From: an uncultured Clostridia bacterium | GTDB taxonomy: Bacteria > Bacillota > Clostridia > TANB77 > CAG-508 | Length of the DNA stretch: 64,000 nucleotides | Direction: 5' to 3' | Assembly (NCBI GenBank): GCA_934167685.1 | Contig: CAKPLQ010000002.1 | Span: forward strand, 23,349-87,348 | In this document: one piece after another, positions 1 to 10,466 of the stretch | Layout of the letters: each line of letters opens with the position of its first letter | Position numbering within the stretch: position 1 is the stretch's first letter | The notes under the pieces: model-generated | What the model saw: the letters and a program-made list of their open reading frames with translations, nothing else | Told to the model about the DNA's origin: nothing | The model's database searches: none | Made by a program: the position numbers and the translations under genes

Positions 1-1
1 A

Positions 2-3000
2 ATAGACGAAGGAACAGAATATACATTTGTAGTATCAAACTTCGAGTTAGTATATAACGAAGCAGAAAAATACAAAGACTATAGTGGTGCAGTGGATTTC
101 GTATTCTCAGCAGACAAAGTTGATGATACATCTGGAAACAAAAACAAAGCAACAACTATAACATTAGATTATGATGATGGTGATGATACAGATAACTCAA
201 TAATAGTCGATGTAATAGACCCAGTAATAGAAAAAACAGAGGACAATTTAAGTAAACTAAATGTAAGCAATGGAATTGACAGAGACCTAACAAACGAAAC
301 TGGTACAGTATCTGTAAGAATTCAAGCAACAGATAAATACTTAGATAGAGGAATTTTACAAGATGCAGAAAATGTTGCAAAAATAAAAGTAAAGGTTGTA
401 AAACCTGATGGAGAAACAGTATATCCAGACACAATAACAAAACAAGTTTCTCAAATAAGCAAACAAGCAACTTCAATTACATATCAGATAACCTTAGGAA
501 ACTTTGGCGAAAATGAAGGTGTAACAAGTGTTATTATTCCAGAAGGAGTAATACTAGACAAATATGGAAATACAAACAGAGAGACCGAAGTTTTAGTTGG
601 AAATTCAACTTGGACAGAGTCTGGAGATGCTAATGGAGAATATACCGCATTCAGAGAAAGTATTGTAGACTTTACAAGACCTGTTTGGGAATATTCAACA
701 AGTAGCATAACCAGAGATAGAGCTGGCGAAACAGGAACAGTAACAATTAAAATTTTAGGTAGAGATAAGTATTATCTAAAAGATACATTAACAGAAAAGA
801 ATGTGTCAGTATATGTCGAAAATTCTGCAAACCCAGACAAACCAATAAGTACAATTACTAAAACATTAACAAAGATAACAGACACTGCAGAATTAAATGG
901 AGCAGATACAGGATATATCTTAACCTTAGGCAACTTTGGCACATATGACGGAGCTGTTAAGATTACACTTTCTGATAATACAATTAGGGATACTTCTGGA
1001 AATGGAAATATAATAACCGAAATTCCAGTAGGAAATCCAAATTGGGTTGAAACTGACATTAGCGATAGTGCTGATAATCCTAAATATACAGCATTTAGAA
1101 ACAATATTGTAGACTTTATAAAACCAACAATTAAATATCAATATTCAGAAAATGCTAATCCAGTAATAGACCGAGAAAACAAACAAGTAAAAATTACATT
1201 TGACGCAGTTGATACAAACTTCTTAGAAAGTAACATATTATCTGTAGATGATATTAAACAAATACTTGTTGATGATTATGATGTAACAGAAACTATAACT
1301 AAAGAATTAACAAAATCTGATATTACAGATGGTTCTGGAAATGGAATTAGATATACATTAACATTATCTAATTTCGAGCTAAATAGTAATTTAGAAGATG
1401 AAATTTTCAGAAGACATAGTGGTAAAATAGAATTTGTAATTGCAGAAGGAATGGTTAAAGATACATCTGGAAATACGAACATTGAAACAAAAATAATAGT
1501 TGATAATGACAATGGTGACGACAAAGATAATTATATAAGAGCAGACTTTATTAAACCTAAATTATTCTACAAAGATAAATTTATTAGTTGGGCCAAAAGA
1601 TATGCAACGGTTACAATTTCTGGTACAGATAGATTTTACAATTTTGATACTACATTAACTGCTGATGATATCTTAATTTATCAATTAAATAGAGACGGAC
1701 AATATATACAAAGAACTGATTTACCAGTTACAGTAACACCTGTAAAAACAAAATATGGTTATGATTTTGTGGTTAGATTAGATGAGTTCGAAGAAGAGTT
1801 TAAACAGCTTAAATTTACTATTCCAGCAGGAAAGATTAGTGATTTAGATGGAAACCTAAATGACGAAACAGACATTATAGTAGACCTAGATAATAAGAAG
1901 CCCGTTTGGAAATATGTAGATACTGATACTTCTGCATTCTCATCAGATGGTAAGATTACTTTTGATGTTAAAGGTCAAGATACTTTCTTAGATTTAGAAA
2001 ATAGTAATTTAACATCAAGTGATATAAAAATCCTAAAAGATGGTACAGACATTACTGCTTCATCAAGCATTACTGTTACAAATACAGGCTCTGATGAGGC
2101 AGAGGTCTCTAAATCTTATAAAATTGAGGTTACTAACTTAAATGATATTGGTATTTACTCTTTAGTAATTGCAAAAGATACTTTAATTGATGAGTTTAGC
2201 AACAAGAGTGCTACAACTACAATTAGTTTTTCTCAATCTGCTATAAATAGTAATACAGATAATTATAAGATGATTACTTATCATGTAACACCAGATTTTA
2301 AAGAAACACATCAAGCTTATGTTCACGAATTGATGAGTATAAATAGGTCTGGTACAAATGCAGAAAGTACAACATACCAAGCAAGTTCAATTGGAGAAAT
2401 TTATGGTAATGGAGAAAATACATTATTTGCAGAACCATTTACGTATGAGAATGGAGTTCAAAAAGCATACAGCTTCAAAGGCTGGGCGGTAGCTAATGAA
2501 AAAGGATTCTCTGCTGATGATGCTACAATTTATAATTTATACGAAGAAATACCAAATACAGTAACACACCTAAATGCTGTATGGCAAGAGGCAACTGTAA
2601 TCTTTGTATCTAATAAGGGCAATAATTCTAATGATGGTAAATCTCCTACATCTCCAGTTAAAGATTTGCAAACTGCATATTCTAAGTTGGATGCAGATGG
2701 AAAAGATTCAACAAATATTGTTGTAATTATGGATGCAATTGAATGGAATAGTAGTGATACTTTAACAGGCAATGCTACAATTACAAGCTTATATGCAGGT
2801 GTAGATTATAGAACACAAGGTGCAGAATTAAAGGTTTCTTCTAATATAAATGTAAATGGAGATATAATCTTTGATAATATTAAATTGTATTCTTCTTCTT
2901 CAACTGTTAACGATGGTAGCGATTATCTTGCTAATGGCGATTATTCTAATGTATTAGTTACTAATTATGGTGATGTAATTCTTGGTAGAGGTATTTCTAC

Positions 3001-6000
3001 ACCAGATGATAAATATACATTTGGAGCTGTTGTTGGTGGAAATTATAAAGAGGAAACTACTAAAAATACAATTGGTCTTCATATTTTCATAGTTGAGGCT
3101 GGTAGATATAATGACCTTATTGTTGGTAGTAGCTTAAGTAACCAAACAACAAATAGAAAATATGTTACTCATCAAATTATAATTGGTACTATGAAAGAGG
3201 CTGTAATACAACACCAGACTGCAATACAGACAAGAGGAGCTAGAAAAACTTATGCAGGAAATCCAGAAATTACAGGATATTTAGCTATGGGAGAAGTAGA
3301 AGATAGATGTTACCCATATAATCGCGATGGTGCACAAGATACTACATTAGGTTATTCAAGATATTATGCAATAACTAGATTATACAGTGGAACATTTACA
3401 GGTGATAATTCGTTTAATAAAGCAGACGAAAATGCAAGTATATATCTAAGGTCTATAAACGGATTTAATGATGGTATAATTAAATTAGATATGTATTATG
3501 GATTGGTAAACGGAAATATTTATGGTGGTTCTAGAATGGCAACTACTAAGGATAAGAATGATGCAGGACAACCAGATGTTAATATACTAAACTTCTATGG
3601 AGGATATGCTTATGGAAATGTATTTGGACATGGAGATAATGATACATCAACAGGAAACTCTGTAATTACGGCAACAGGAGAAGCTAATGTTGGTGGAGGT
3701 ATATTTGGAGGTTCAAATGCAACTACAGTGGCTCAAGGAAAAATTACAGGAAATACAAATATTGTTGTAGAAGGAAGCGCAAGTGTTCAACAAATTTATG
3801 GTGGAAGTTTGGGAGTAATAGACGGTACAAATATTAATACTAATACAGGTCTAATCACAGGTGATACTAATATAACATTTAGTTCATTGATGGGAACTAA
3901 TGCGATATATGGCGGTGGTTATAACTGTGGTGTTAGAGGAAGTTCTAATATTAATTATGAAGTCGGAAAGACTAATACTATTTATGGTGGAGCTTATCAA
4001 AATCAAGTACAAACTGCTACAAACATTAATATATATAGCGGAGAAGTAAATGATGTATCTGGTGGAAATGAATTAACTACTCAAAACCAATTAAATACAG
4101 ATAATGCAAGTCAAAATACTAATATAGTAATTGGAGAGGCTGATAAAAATACAACTCCAACAATTACTGGAACAATATATGGTGGTGGTAAATATGACAG
4201 AGTAGGAACTACAGAAATAAGATTAGTAAAAACTGCAAAAATATTAGGTGCTGTGTATGGTGGTTCAGATTCTGCAGGTATCACAAATGAGGCTAACATC
4301 TACTTAAATGGTATTACTGCAAACACAATATATGGTGGACCAAAAACTGATGGATTTGTTACAAATTCTAATATTTACTTACAAGTAGGAACTGTAACAG
4401 ATGTTTACGGTGGAGGTTATGGTGGTACAACTACAACTTCTAATGTAAATGTTGATGGAACTTCTAAAGTTACAAATGTATTTGGAGGTTCAAATACAAA
4501 TGGAACTGTAGAAAATTCTAATGTTGAATTAAAAACTGGTACTTTAAACAATGTTTATGGTGGTGGAAATTCAGCAAGTGTTGGTACTGCTAATGTGAAT
4601 TTAGATGGTATGAAAATTGACTCAATCCATGGTGGATCAAAAACAGCTGGAGTATCTGGAACTACAAATGTAGTATTAAATTCTGGAAATGTAACAGATG
4701 TTTATGGTGGAGGCTATGATGTTGGTGCTACAAATGCAAATGTAACTCAAAAAGGAGCTTCAGTAACTAATATTTATGGTGGTAACGAAGGTGGCTCTGG
4801 CGATGGAGGAGAAACTACAGATGCAACTGTAAATATTGTTAATTCAAATGCTACTAATGTTTATGGCGGAAATAAAGATAAAGGAATTACTAGATATACA
4901 ACTATCAATATTTCTGGAAACTCTACAATATATAATCAATTATTTGGTGGAGGCTATAAAACTGATATTGGTAAATCTGGAGCAGAAGGCTCTACAACAA
5001 TTAATATTGCTGGAGGAAATATATTGCCTGAAGTTTACGGAGGTTCAAATAATGGAGTAGTATATGGAAACACAAATATTAATATTGGTAAAGATGCAGT
5101 AACAGACCAGACTTTAACTGCTAGAGCAATAAACTTAAAAGCTAATATATTTGGAGCAGGTACTGTAGTAACAACAGATTATAGCGAAACTACTGTGAAT
5201 GGTGAAACACATATTACTTTAGATAATAGTGCAGAATCTCCTATAACATTTAGTGGAAGTATTTATGGAAGTGGAAATGGAAATAATTATACTCCAAAAA
5301 GTGCAAAAGATGGTTCAACAATAAAAATTAAAGACTTTGGAAGTTCAGCTAAAACTCATATAATGAAATCAATTGAAAGAACTGGCAAATTGTGTATTCA
5401 AGATTCATATTTAGAGTTGGAAGGTTCTCGAGACAAATATAATTATTATAAAAATACAAGCTATACTTTAAATAGAATTACAAATGGATTAACTTTACTT
5501 GATAATTCAACACTATATACTCAGAGAGGGTTCAACATGGTTGGTGGATTCGAGAGTTTGGTTACTACAGAAGAGAATACAACAACTAAAGCAACTGCAA
5601 CTATTGCAGATGGTGTAGTAACAAGAAATGTAGATAATAGATTATATACATATGAGGGTATAAACCTAATCTTTGCAAAAGAAGAAGGAGATTTAGCTAA
5701 TAAAGCAGGTCAAGACATTTGGGGAGATGTAAGTGGTATGGCATTTTTCGGAATGTATAGAACAAGCCGTACTACAGAAAACAAAGAATATGACATTTAT
5801 GCACCAAATTATGCAGGAACAGCTACAACTAATATGTTTGCAAATGGTACATATGTGGAAGGACGACACAAAGCAAATCATAACATTAATGTGGATGGTT
5901 TCTATACAAATGTTAAAACAGATAGCGGAAAAGCTGAGCCACAAGTAATTGATGTTACAGATAATGGAACATATTATGATTGGATAGTAGGGGCTGAAAT

Positions 6001-8044
6001 TGTAAATTATAATACTTCTTTAATTGCTTCAACTTATTCATCAGATTCAATGGCAGAATTATCACTTAACTTTAAAAAATTTGTTAAAGATGTTTCTTAT
6101 AGTGGCACAACAATTTCTGTTGATAGAGTTAGTACTAATGCATTTAGTGTTAAAGCGCAGTTAATGAACAAATTGAATATACCAACATATGCGGATTCTA
6201 GTGAAAAGGCAAATTATCAGTTTGGTTTAACAATGCAAACAACAAACTCTGGTTGGATAACTAAAGGAATTACAAACTTGTATACAGATAACAATGGTTC
6301 ATTTGATGGAGATACTGTTTATAAAACTGATAATTCTGGTGAACCAGGAAATATAATATTTAAATTATATAATTCTGTTAATGTTTCAACTAATGAGGAT
6401 TTAGGAAATATGAATATTGTATTAACAGGAAAATCCAAAACAGGAGAAGATGCTACTGCTGGCAAAGTATTTAAGATAGTAATAGCAGTCAATATTCAAA
6501 CAAGAGTTGAAGAGTTGAATAGTGATTATGCAGCAAGTTATGTACCAAGATTTACAGATAGTATAAAAACAGAATTAAATTACACAACAGATAGCTCTGT
6601 AGATATTACATATGTACTATTGGAGAATTCTCTACAAGAAAATATATATACAACAGGAGATTATAGAGTATTATCAACTACAAGTCCATTACCAAAAGGA
6701 ACTAAATTAACATTAAGAGATTTTGGACAAGGTGATGATTTAAATAAAGTTTATTATTATCAAATTGCTAGTGATACAGATTATGATGCAACAGATAATT
6801 CTACGGGAAATACTAGATATTTGTATAAATTGTCTAAATTTATAGATATGGGTGGTACAAGTTCAAGTGGTAAATATGAAGACAATAATGACCAATATTA
6901 CCATAGTGGAACAGGTTATGCAATGGAAAAATACGAGCTTTCTATAGATTATATGGATACAGGTTTAAATACAAGTAAACTAGCACAAGAAACATATTTA
7001 GAATTAAGAGATTCATCTGGAGCAGCTAAATATAATAATGGAGACAAAGTATTAAAATATAATTTATATAACCAAAATGCTACAATATCAGAAAAAGTTA
7101 CAACTACAGATGGAAAAACTGCATATTCAGTATATGAAAATCTATCAATACCATTCTCATTTAAGGGTGCATTGCAAGAACAAAAAACTGAAAATTCAGA
7201 AATAATTCAAGATACTAAATATTATGACAAAATTACAGGTTTAGCAGTAGAAATTACTGACGAACATGGAGAAAGAATAAAAGCTCCAGAAGTTCAAAAC
7301 TTAAAACTTGTAGACAACACAGAAGTCACAGAATATACACCAGGTGCAGATGGAGTAATAAGAGTTCCACTTGCTGATGGATTATCAAAATTGCAGAATT
7401 CATATACATTGTCACTAAGTCAAAATAGTGTTCCAGCAGGACAGTATATAGCTAAAGTTTATTTCTTCTCATCATATGATGGAAAATACTATGGAGGAGA
7501 AGAAAAAGAAACACAAGAAATTTATATAACATTTATAAATAAGTTGCTAGGTTTAGCTGGTCTAGAATCAGTAGATGGTAGCAGAATTATAAGTAAAAAT
7601 ACTCGTTTAAATTTAGACGGTGGAGATGGATTAGACTTAACAGTAAAAGTTGGTTCACCTACATATGATACTAATATAAGAGTAGAGTTATATAAACGTA
7701 ATCCAACATATACAGTTTCTGATGATGGAACAACAACTTATAGTTCAATAAGTTATACAAAAGTAGATTTAAAAGATTATCTACAAAGCTTAGATGGAAG
7801 TACGTATAAGACTCCAGAAGAGTGTGAAGGACAGAATTTGGTTACTTCTGATGGATGTAAAGAGTACATGATAATGGAGAAAAAGGAACACCCAGAAACT
7901 ACAGAGCAAAATGTAGAAACAATAAGTTATGAAAATGCTATAAAAGAAAATATCAACACAGGCGAGTACAAGTTAGTGTTTAAAGCATATTATAACAATA
8001 CTTTAATACAAACAATAAGGAAAACATTTATAGTAACACCTTAA
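2..8044 (+). CDS. Giant repeat surface adhesin (5' end outside window)
   Basis: The frame is open to the left edge, so the true start is missing; at least 2,680 residues are visible. The first ~720 visible residues are repeated Ig-like modules of about 120-150 residues, each with a DxxGNxNxxT stretch and ending near DFIKP or DFTRP. An InlB/Listeria-Bacteroides-like segment (FKGWAV...LNAVWQ) follows near residue 760-860, then a beta-helix-like opening (VSNKGNNSNDGKSPTSPVKDL). From about residue 1170 to 1760 there are about 20 repeats built on [IVF]-[YF]-G-G, consistent with a long beta-solenoid stalk. The C-terminal ~900 residues are unassigned. There is no LPXTG signal or terminal membrane segment, so anchoring is unclear. 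It heads the SipW/TasA-like island and is probably its largest exported component. The repeat classes are visible; the adhesive role is inferred. Confidence 0.8.
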   Translation: MDEGTEYTFVVSNFELVYNEAEKYKDYSGAVDFVFSADKVDDTSGNKNKATTITLDYDDGDDTDNSIIVDVIDPVIEKTEDNLSKLNVSNGIDRDLTNETGTVSVRIQATDKYLDRGILQDAENVAKIKVKVVKPDGETVYPDTITKQVSQISKQATSITYQITLGNFGENEGVTSVIIPEGVILDKYGNTNRETEVLVGNSTWTESGDANGEYTAFRESIVDFTRPVWEYSTSSITRDRAGETGTVTIKILGRDKYYLKDTLTEKNVSVYVENSANPDKPISTITKTLTKITDTAELNGADTGYILTLGNFGTYDGAVKITLSDNTIRDTSGNGNIITEIPVGNPNWVETDISDSADNPKYTAFRNNIVDFIKPTIKYQYSENANPVIDRENKQVKITFDAVDTNFLESNILSVDDIKQILVDDYDVTETITKELTKSDITDGSGNGIRYTLTLSNFELNSNLEDEIFRRHSGKIEFVIAEGMVKDTSGNTNIETKIIVDNDNGDDKDNYIRADFIKPKLFYKDKFISWAKRYATVTISGTDRFYNFDTTLTADDILIYQLNRDGQYIQRTDLPVTVTPVKTKYGYDFVVRLDEFEEEFKQLKFTIPAGKISDLDGNLNDETDIIVDLDNKKPVWKYVDTDTSAFSSDGKITFDVKGQDTFLDLENSNLTSSDIKILKDGTDITASSSITVTNTGSDEAEVSKSYKIEVTNLNDIGIYSLVIAKDTLIDEFSNKSATTTISFSQSAINSNTDNYKMITYHVTPDFKETHQAYVHELMSINRSGTNAESTTYQASSIGEIYGNGENTLFAEPFTYENGVQKAYSFKGWAVANEKGFSADDATIYNLYEEIPNTVTHLNAVWQEATVIFVSNKGNNSNDGKSPTSPVKDLQTAYSKLDADGKDSTNIVVIMDAIEWNSSDTLTGNATITSLYAGVDYRTQGAELKVSSNINVNGDIIFDNIKLYSSSSTVNDGSDYLANGDYSNVLVTNYGDVILGRGISTPDDKYTFGAVVGGNYKEETTKNTIGLHIFIVEAGRYNDLIVGSSLSNQTTNRKYVTHQIIIGTMKEAVIQHQTAIQTRGARKTYAGNPEITGYLAMGEVEDRCYPYNRDGAQDTTLGYSRYYAITRLYSGTFTGDNSFNKADENASIYLRSINGFNDGIIKLDMYYGLVNGNIYGGSRMATTKDKNDAGQPDVNILNFYGGYAYGNVFGHGDNDTSTGNSVITATGEANVGGGIFGGSNATTVAQGKITGNTNIVVEGSASVQQIYGGSLGVIDGTNINTNTGLITGDTNITFSSLMGTNAIYGGGYNCGVRGSSNINYEVGKTNTIYGGAYQNQVQTATNINIYSGEVNDVSGGNELTTQNQLNTDNASQNTNIVIGEADKNTTPTITGTIYGGGKYDRVGTTEIRLVKTAKILGAVYGGSDSAGITNEANIYLNGITANTIYGGPKTDGFVTNSNIYLQVGTVTDVYGGGYGGTTTTSNVNVDGTSKVTNVFGGSNTNGTVENSNVELKTGTLNNVYGGGNSASVGTANVNLDGMKIDSIHGGSKTAGVSGTTNVVLNSGNVTDVYGGGYDVGATNANVTQKGASVTNIYGGNEGGSGDGGETTDATVNIVNSNATNVYGGNKDKGITRYTTINISGNSTIYNQLFGGGYKTDIGKSGAEGSTTINIAGGNILPEVYGGSNNGVVYGNTNINIGKDAVTDQTLTARAINLKANIFGAGTVVTTDYSETTVNGETHITLDNSAESPITFSGSIYGSGNGNNYTPKSAKDGSTIKIKDFGSSAKTHIMKSIERTGKLCIQDSYLELEGSRDKYNYYKNTSYTLNRITNGLTLLDNSTLYTQRGFNMVGGFESLVTTEENTTTKATATIADGVVTRNVDNRLYTYEGINLIFAKEEGDLANKAGQDIWGDVSGMAFFGMYRTSRTTENKEYDIYAPNYAGTATTNMFANGTYVEGRHKANHNINVDGFYTNVKTDSGKAEPQVIDVTDNGTYYDWIVGAEIVNYNTSLIASTYSSDSMAELSLNFKKFVKDVSYSGTTISVDRVSTNAFSVKAQLMNKLNIPTYADSSEKANYQFGLTMQTTNSGWITKGITNLYTDNNGSFDGDTVYKTDNSGEPGNIIFKLYNSVNVSTNEDLGNMNIVLTGKSKTGEDATAGKVFKIVIAVNIQTRVEELNSDYAASYVPRFTDSIKTELNYTTDSSVDITYVLLENSLQENIYTTGDYRVLSTTSPLPKGTKLTLRDFGQGDDLNKVYYYQIASDTDYDATDNSTGNTRYLYKLSKFIDMGGTSSSGKYEDNNDQYYHSGTGYAMEKYELSIDYMDTGLNTSKLAQETYLELRDSSGAAKYNNGDKVLKYNLYNQNATISEKVTTTDGKTAYSVYENLSIPFSFKGALQEQKTENSEIIQDTKYYDKITGLAVEITDEHGERIKAPEVQNLKLVDNTEVTEYTPGADGVIRVPLADGLSKLQNSYTLSLSQNSVPAGQYIAKVYFFSSYDGKYYGGEEKETQEIYITFINKLLGLAGLESVDGSRIISKNTRLNLDGGDGLDLTVKVGSPTYDTNIRVELYKRNPTYTVSDDGTTTYSSISYTKVDLKDYLQSLDGSTYKTPEECEGQNLVTSDGCKEYMIMEKKEHPETTEQNVETISYENAIKENINTGEYKLVFKAYYNNTLIQTIRKTFIVTP

Positions 8045-8050
8045 TAATAA

Positions 8051-8090
8051 CTGATTAAACCGAGGGTTTGCAGGCTCTCGGTACAATCAG
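8051..8090 (+). other. Intercistronic hairpin
   Basis: CTGATT-x-AACCGAG pairs with CTCGGT-xx-AATCAG, giving a two-part stem between the adhesin stop and the next gene. There is no U-tract, so it is more likely an mRNA processing or stability element than a terminator. The function is inferred. Confidence 0.4.
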
Positions 8091-8109
8091 AATGTGAAAG
8101 GAGAAGAAA

Positions 8110-8977
8110 ATGAGTAAACGTAAAAATGGCAAAAAATTGAATAAAGTAAAAGTTAGTGTATGCATATTTCTTATTGTTCTTATTATTGCAATAGGAGTGT
8201 TTGGTAGATATGTTTATAATGGCATAAGAGAGGCGTATTTTACTTCAAAAGCATTTTATTTTACAAGTGATTTATTAACTCTTAATAATGCTACATATCA
8301 ATATGAAAACTGGGGTGGAGTTGATGCATATGAGATTAATTTCGATTTATACAGTTATGCAAATACTTTGCTTAGATTAAACTATGATTTGGAGTATTCG
8401 GTTTCTTGCGAAACTCCAGATACTGATAAAGTAACTCTACGGAATTAATTCTGTAGATGGTCCAACTTCTACAGATGGTATTATATATGCCAATACTGGA
8501 GATACTCCTAATAATGTTAGTAGATTAAAGATTGTGGTAACTCCTAAAAGTCAAATTCAGGAAAATGAAAAAATTACTGTAAAGATTAAGGCTAGTACAC
8601 AAGAACCATATAAAAAACAGATTTCTTGTGAAATTACTTTAAGAGTAAAACAGTATACTTTAAATAGTTACATAATCGAAGACGTTCCTAATAGAAATTA
8701 TGCAACTCTAAAAATAGTTAATGCACAAGCAACAGGTTTGCCTGTTACTTTGGAATTTGACCCTGATGTGGTAAGAATTGATTTGGCAGATGAGGCTTTT
8801 GTAAATAGAACTACAGGAAGTGAAGAAAAAAATGCAAATGGCTATATTAGAAAGTTTATTTTTACAATGGATAAAGAGTCGGTTAGAAATATTAAATTTT
8901 ATAAAGTTGATATGTCTAAAGATTATACATTTCCTTCTGGAAGTGCAACATCTGTAATAAAAGTAATTAACGAATAA
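8110..8977 (+). pseudogene. Membrane-anchored extracellular protein, single-base frameshift
   Basis: The first 112 codons encode a basic N-terminus, one membrane segment (about residues 16-35) and the start of an extracellular domain, then stop at VTLRN. Skipping one base near 8437 (act-c-tac) continues without interruption as YGINSVDGPTSTDG and joins the downstream 147-codon frame. The corrected gene is exactly 288 codons plus stop. There is no homopolymer at the junction, so a real mutation or an assembly error are both possible. The ribosome binding site (aaaggagaag) fits only the first start; the downstream GTG at 8534 has none. It resembles the TM-plus-beta-domain proteins around it but belongs to no family I can name. 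The frameshift is seen directly; membership of the surface island is inferred from position. Confidence 0.65.
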
Positions 8978-8987
8978 TTTTTATTTT

Positions 8988-9035
8988 TTGGAACTCTAAA
9001 ATATGGCTCAAAATGCGGTATTTGTAGGGTTCCAA
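8988..9035. other. Inverted repeat after the frameshifted gene
   Basis: TTGGAACTCTA and TAGGGTTCCAA form an 11-bp stem with one G-U pair around a 26-nt loop. There is no U-run 3' of it on the plus strand. It may be a processing element or a weak terminator. Confidence 0.35.
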
Positions 9036-9074
9036 TAAATAACATATATGTAAGAAATTTATTATAAAAAAGTA

Positions 9075-9103
9075 TAGACTTTTAAAAAAAGTTATGGTAT
9101 AAA
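9075..9103 (+). promoter_or_regulatory. Sigma-A-type promoter with extended -10
   Basis: TAGACT, a 17-bp spacer ending in TGG, then TATAAA. The following gene starts about 25 bases downstream. Confidence 0.5.
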
Positions 9104-9131
9104 ATATAGTAGGGAAAAAAGGAGGAAAAGA

Positions 9132-9575
9132 ATGAAAAAGGTAAGAAAAGGTAAAAAAATTTTAATATCTGCAATAGTTATATTTATTGCTATTATTGTA
9201 CTAGTTGTGGTATTGGTAGTTAATAAAAGTAAAAACAAAAACGAAAACCAAACACCAACTGAAACAGATACGGTTATCTCATTACCAGATACAACTTATA
9301 GTGACATGGAAGTTAGCAACATCAGTATGGAATATCTAGCTGACCAAGACAAAACTATGGTTTCATTGTCAATATTAAATACTACAAATGAAAACGTATC
9401 AAACGAAAAATTAAATGCAATTTTAATTGGTTCTGATGAAAATGTTTTAGGACAAATGGAAACATATATCCAAACTTTAGATGCTGGTGACCAATACAAT
9501 ATAAGTGTGGTTTTAAAAGGAAATCTAACTGGAACAAAATTAATAAAATTAGAAAAAGTAACTGATAATCAATAG
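9132..9575 (+). CDS. Small membrane-anchored extracellular protein
   Basis: A 147-residue protein with a Lys-rich N-terminus, one strong membrane segment (about residues 10-31) and an extracellular domain predicted to be mostly beta. The linker after the membrane helix is polar and Asn/Thr-rich. Strong AGGAGG site before the ATG. A FxxL-type domain with alternating hydrophobics (ISMEYLADQDKTMVSLSILN) recalls FxLYD-type extracellular domains, but I cannot assign a family. It is the first gene behind its own promoter and is followed closely by the peptidase-like gene, suggesting a sub-operon of the surface island. Function unknown. Confidence 0.7.
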   Translation: MKKVRKGKKILISAIVIFIAIIVLVVVLVVNKSKNKNENQTPTETDTVISLPDTTYSDMEVSNISMEYLADQDKTMVSLSILNTTNENVSNEKLNAILIGSDENVLGQMETYIQTLDAGDQYNISVVLKGNLTGTKLIKLEKVTDNQ

Positions 9576-9632
9576 GTTTATAGGTAAAACCATATAAAAA
9601 CCTAAATAAAATAGTAAGCAAGGATGAAAAAA

Positions 9633-10466
9633 ATGAAAAAAGTACTAGGAACTATATTATTTGTATTATATGCCATAATTGCAATAACTGTAACTGTTTT
9701 GCTATTATCATATAATGATTATAACAATAGCCAAATCGGTGGCTACACTGTGTATATAGTTAAAGATGATTCTTTAGAACCAGAATATAAGCAAGGTTCT
9801 ATACTATTAATTAAAAGCACAAATGATAAAAATGTGCAAGTTGGTGACAAAATGTTCTTATACAAAGTTATAAATAGCCAAGAGTATGAGGTAATAGAAA
9901 GAACTTTGGAAAGCAAAAAACAACAAGGAAGACATATAGTTTATTATGTAGAAAATGAAGAAACTTATGCTAATGACTATTTTATTGGCAAAACTAGCGA
10001 TGTTGTTGTTATACAAGGATGGGGCTATGTTTTGAATTTGCTAGAATCTAAATGGGGATACTTATTCTGCGTTGTAGTTGTATCTTTACTTCTATTCTTA
10101 CAAGAAGTATTTGAGTTAGCAATGGAAATTAAATATGGCGGAGGTAAGAAGAAATCAAAAGCTGTGGAAGCAGAGTTTGAAGAGGAGCCAGAAGATGAAA
10201 AAAATGCAGGACGTGCTGAAGCGGTTGCACATAAGACTGCAGAGGGTGCGCATAAAACTGCAACAAAAACTACAACAAGGAAGCCTGCAACTAAGACTAC
10301 TACAAGAACTAGAACTACAAGTTCAGCAAGTGCAACAGGTACAGCAAAGCCTAGAACTAGAACTACAAGTTCAGCAAGTGCAGCAAAGAAAGCGGCAACA
10401 GCAACTAAAACAACAAGTTCAGCCAAAGGAGCAAGTGCTAAAAAAACATCAAAAGAGGAAGAATAA
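9633..10466 (+). CDS. Signal-peptidase-I-like protein lacking the catalytic His, with basic Thr/Ala/Lys tail
   Basis: About 277 residues: an N-terminal membrane segment, a short S26-like domain, a second membrane segment (about 155-177) and a cytoplasmic tail. The catalytic-Ser motif reads DDSLEPEY where active SipW enzymes have SGSMEPT-like sequence. The usual THR motif with the general-base His is replaced by VIERT. I therefore infer a degenerate or regulatory paralogue. The last ~85 residues are low complexity (repeats of TTRTRTTSSASA, rich in Lys, Arg, Thr and Ala), like histone H1 tails. The start at 9633 suits the AAGG site better than the ATG at 9624. It ends four bases before the next gene's coding region, so translation is probably coupled. 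Confidence 0.65.
   Translation: MKKVLGTILFVLYAIIAITVTVLLLSYNDYNNSQIGGYTVYIVKDDSLEPEYKQGSILLIKSTNDKNVQVGDKMFLYKVINSQEYEVIERTLESKKQQGRHIVYYVENEETYANDYFIGKTSDVVVIQGWGYVLNLLESKWGYLFCVVVVSLLLFLQEVFELAMEIKYGGGKKKSKAVEAEFEEEPEDEKNAGRAEAVAHKTAEGAHKTATKTTTRKPATKTTTRTRTTSSASATGTAKPRTRTTSSASAAKKAATATKTTSSAKGASAKKTSKEEE

Noticed and set aside
5693..5948. Overlapping open frames on both strands inside the adhesin gene
   Set aside because: No start sites with ribosome binding sequences; the repeat-rich adhesin frame explains the region.
8534..8977. A separate 147-codon gene starting at GTG
   Set aside because: No ribosome binding site, and the sequence upstream in the same frame continues the preceding protein after a one-base shift.
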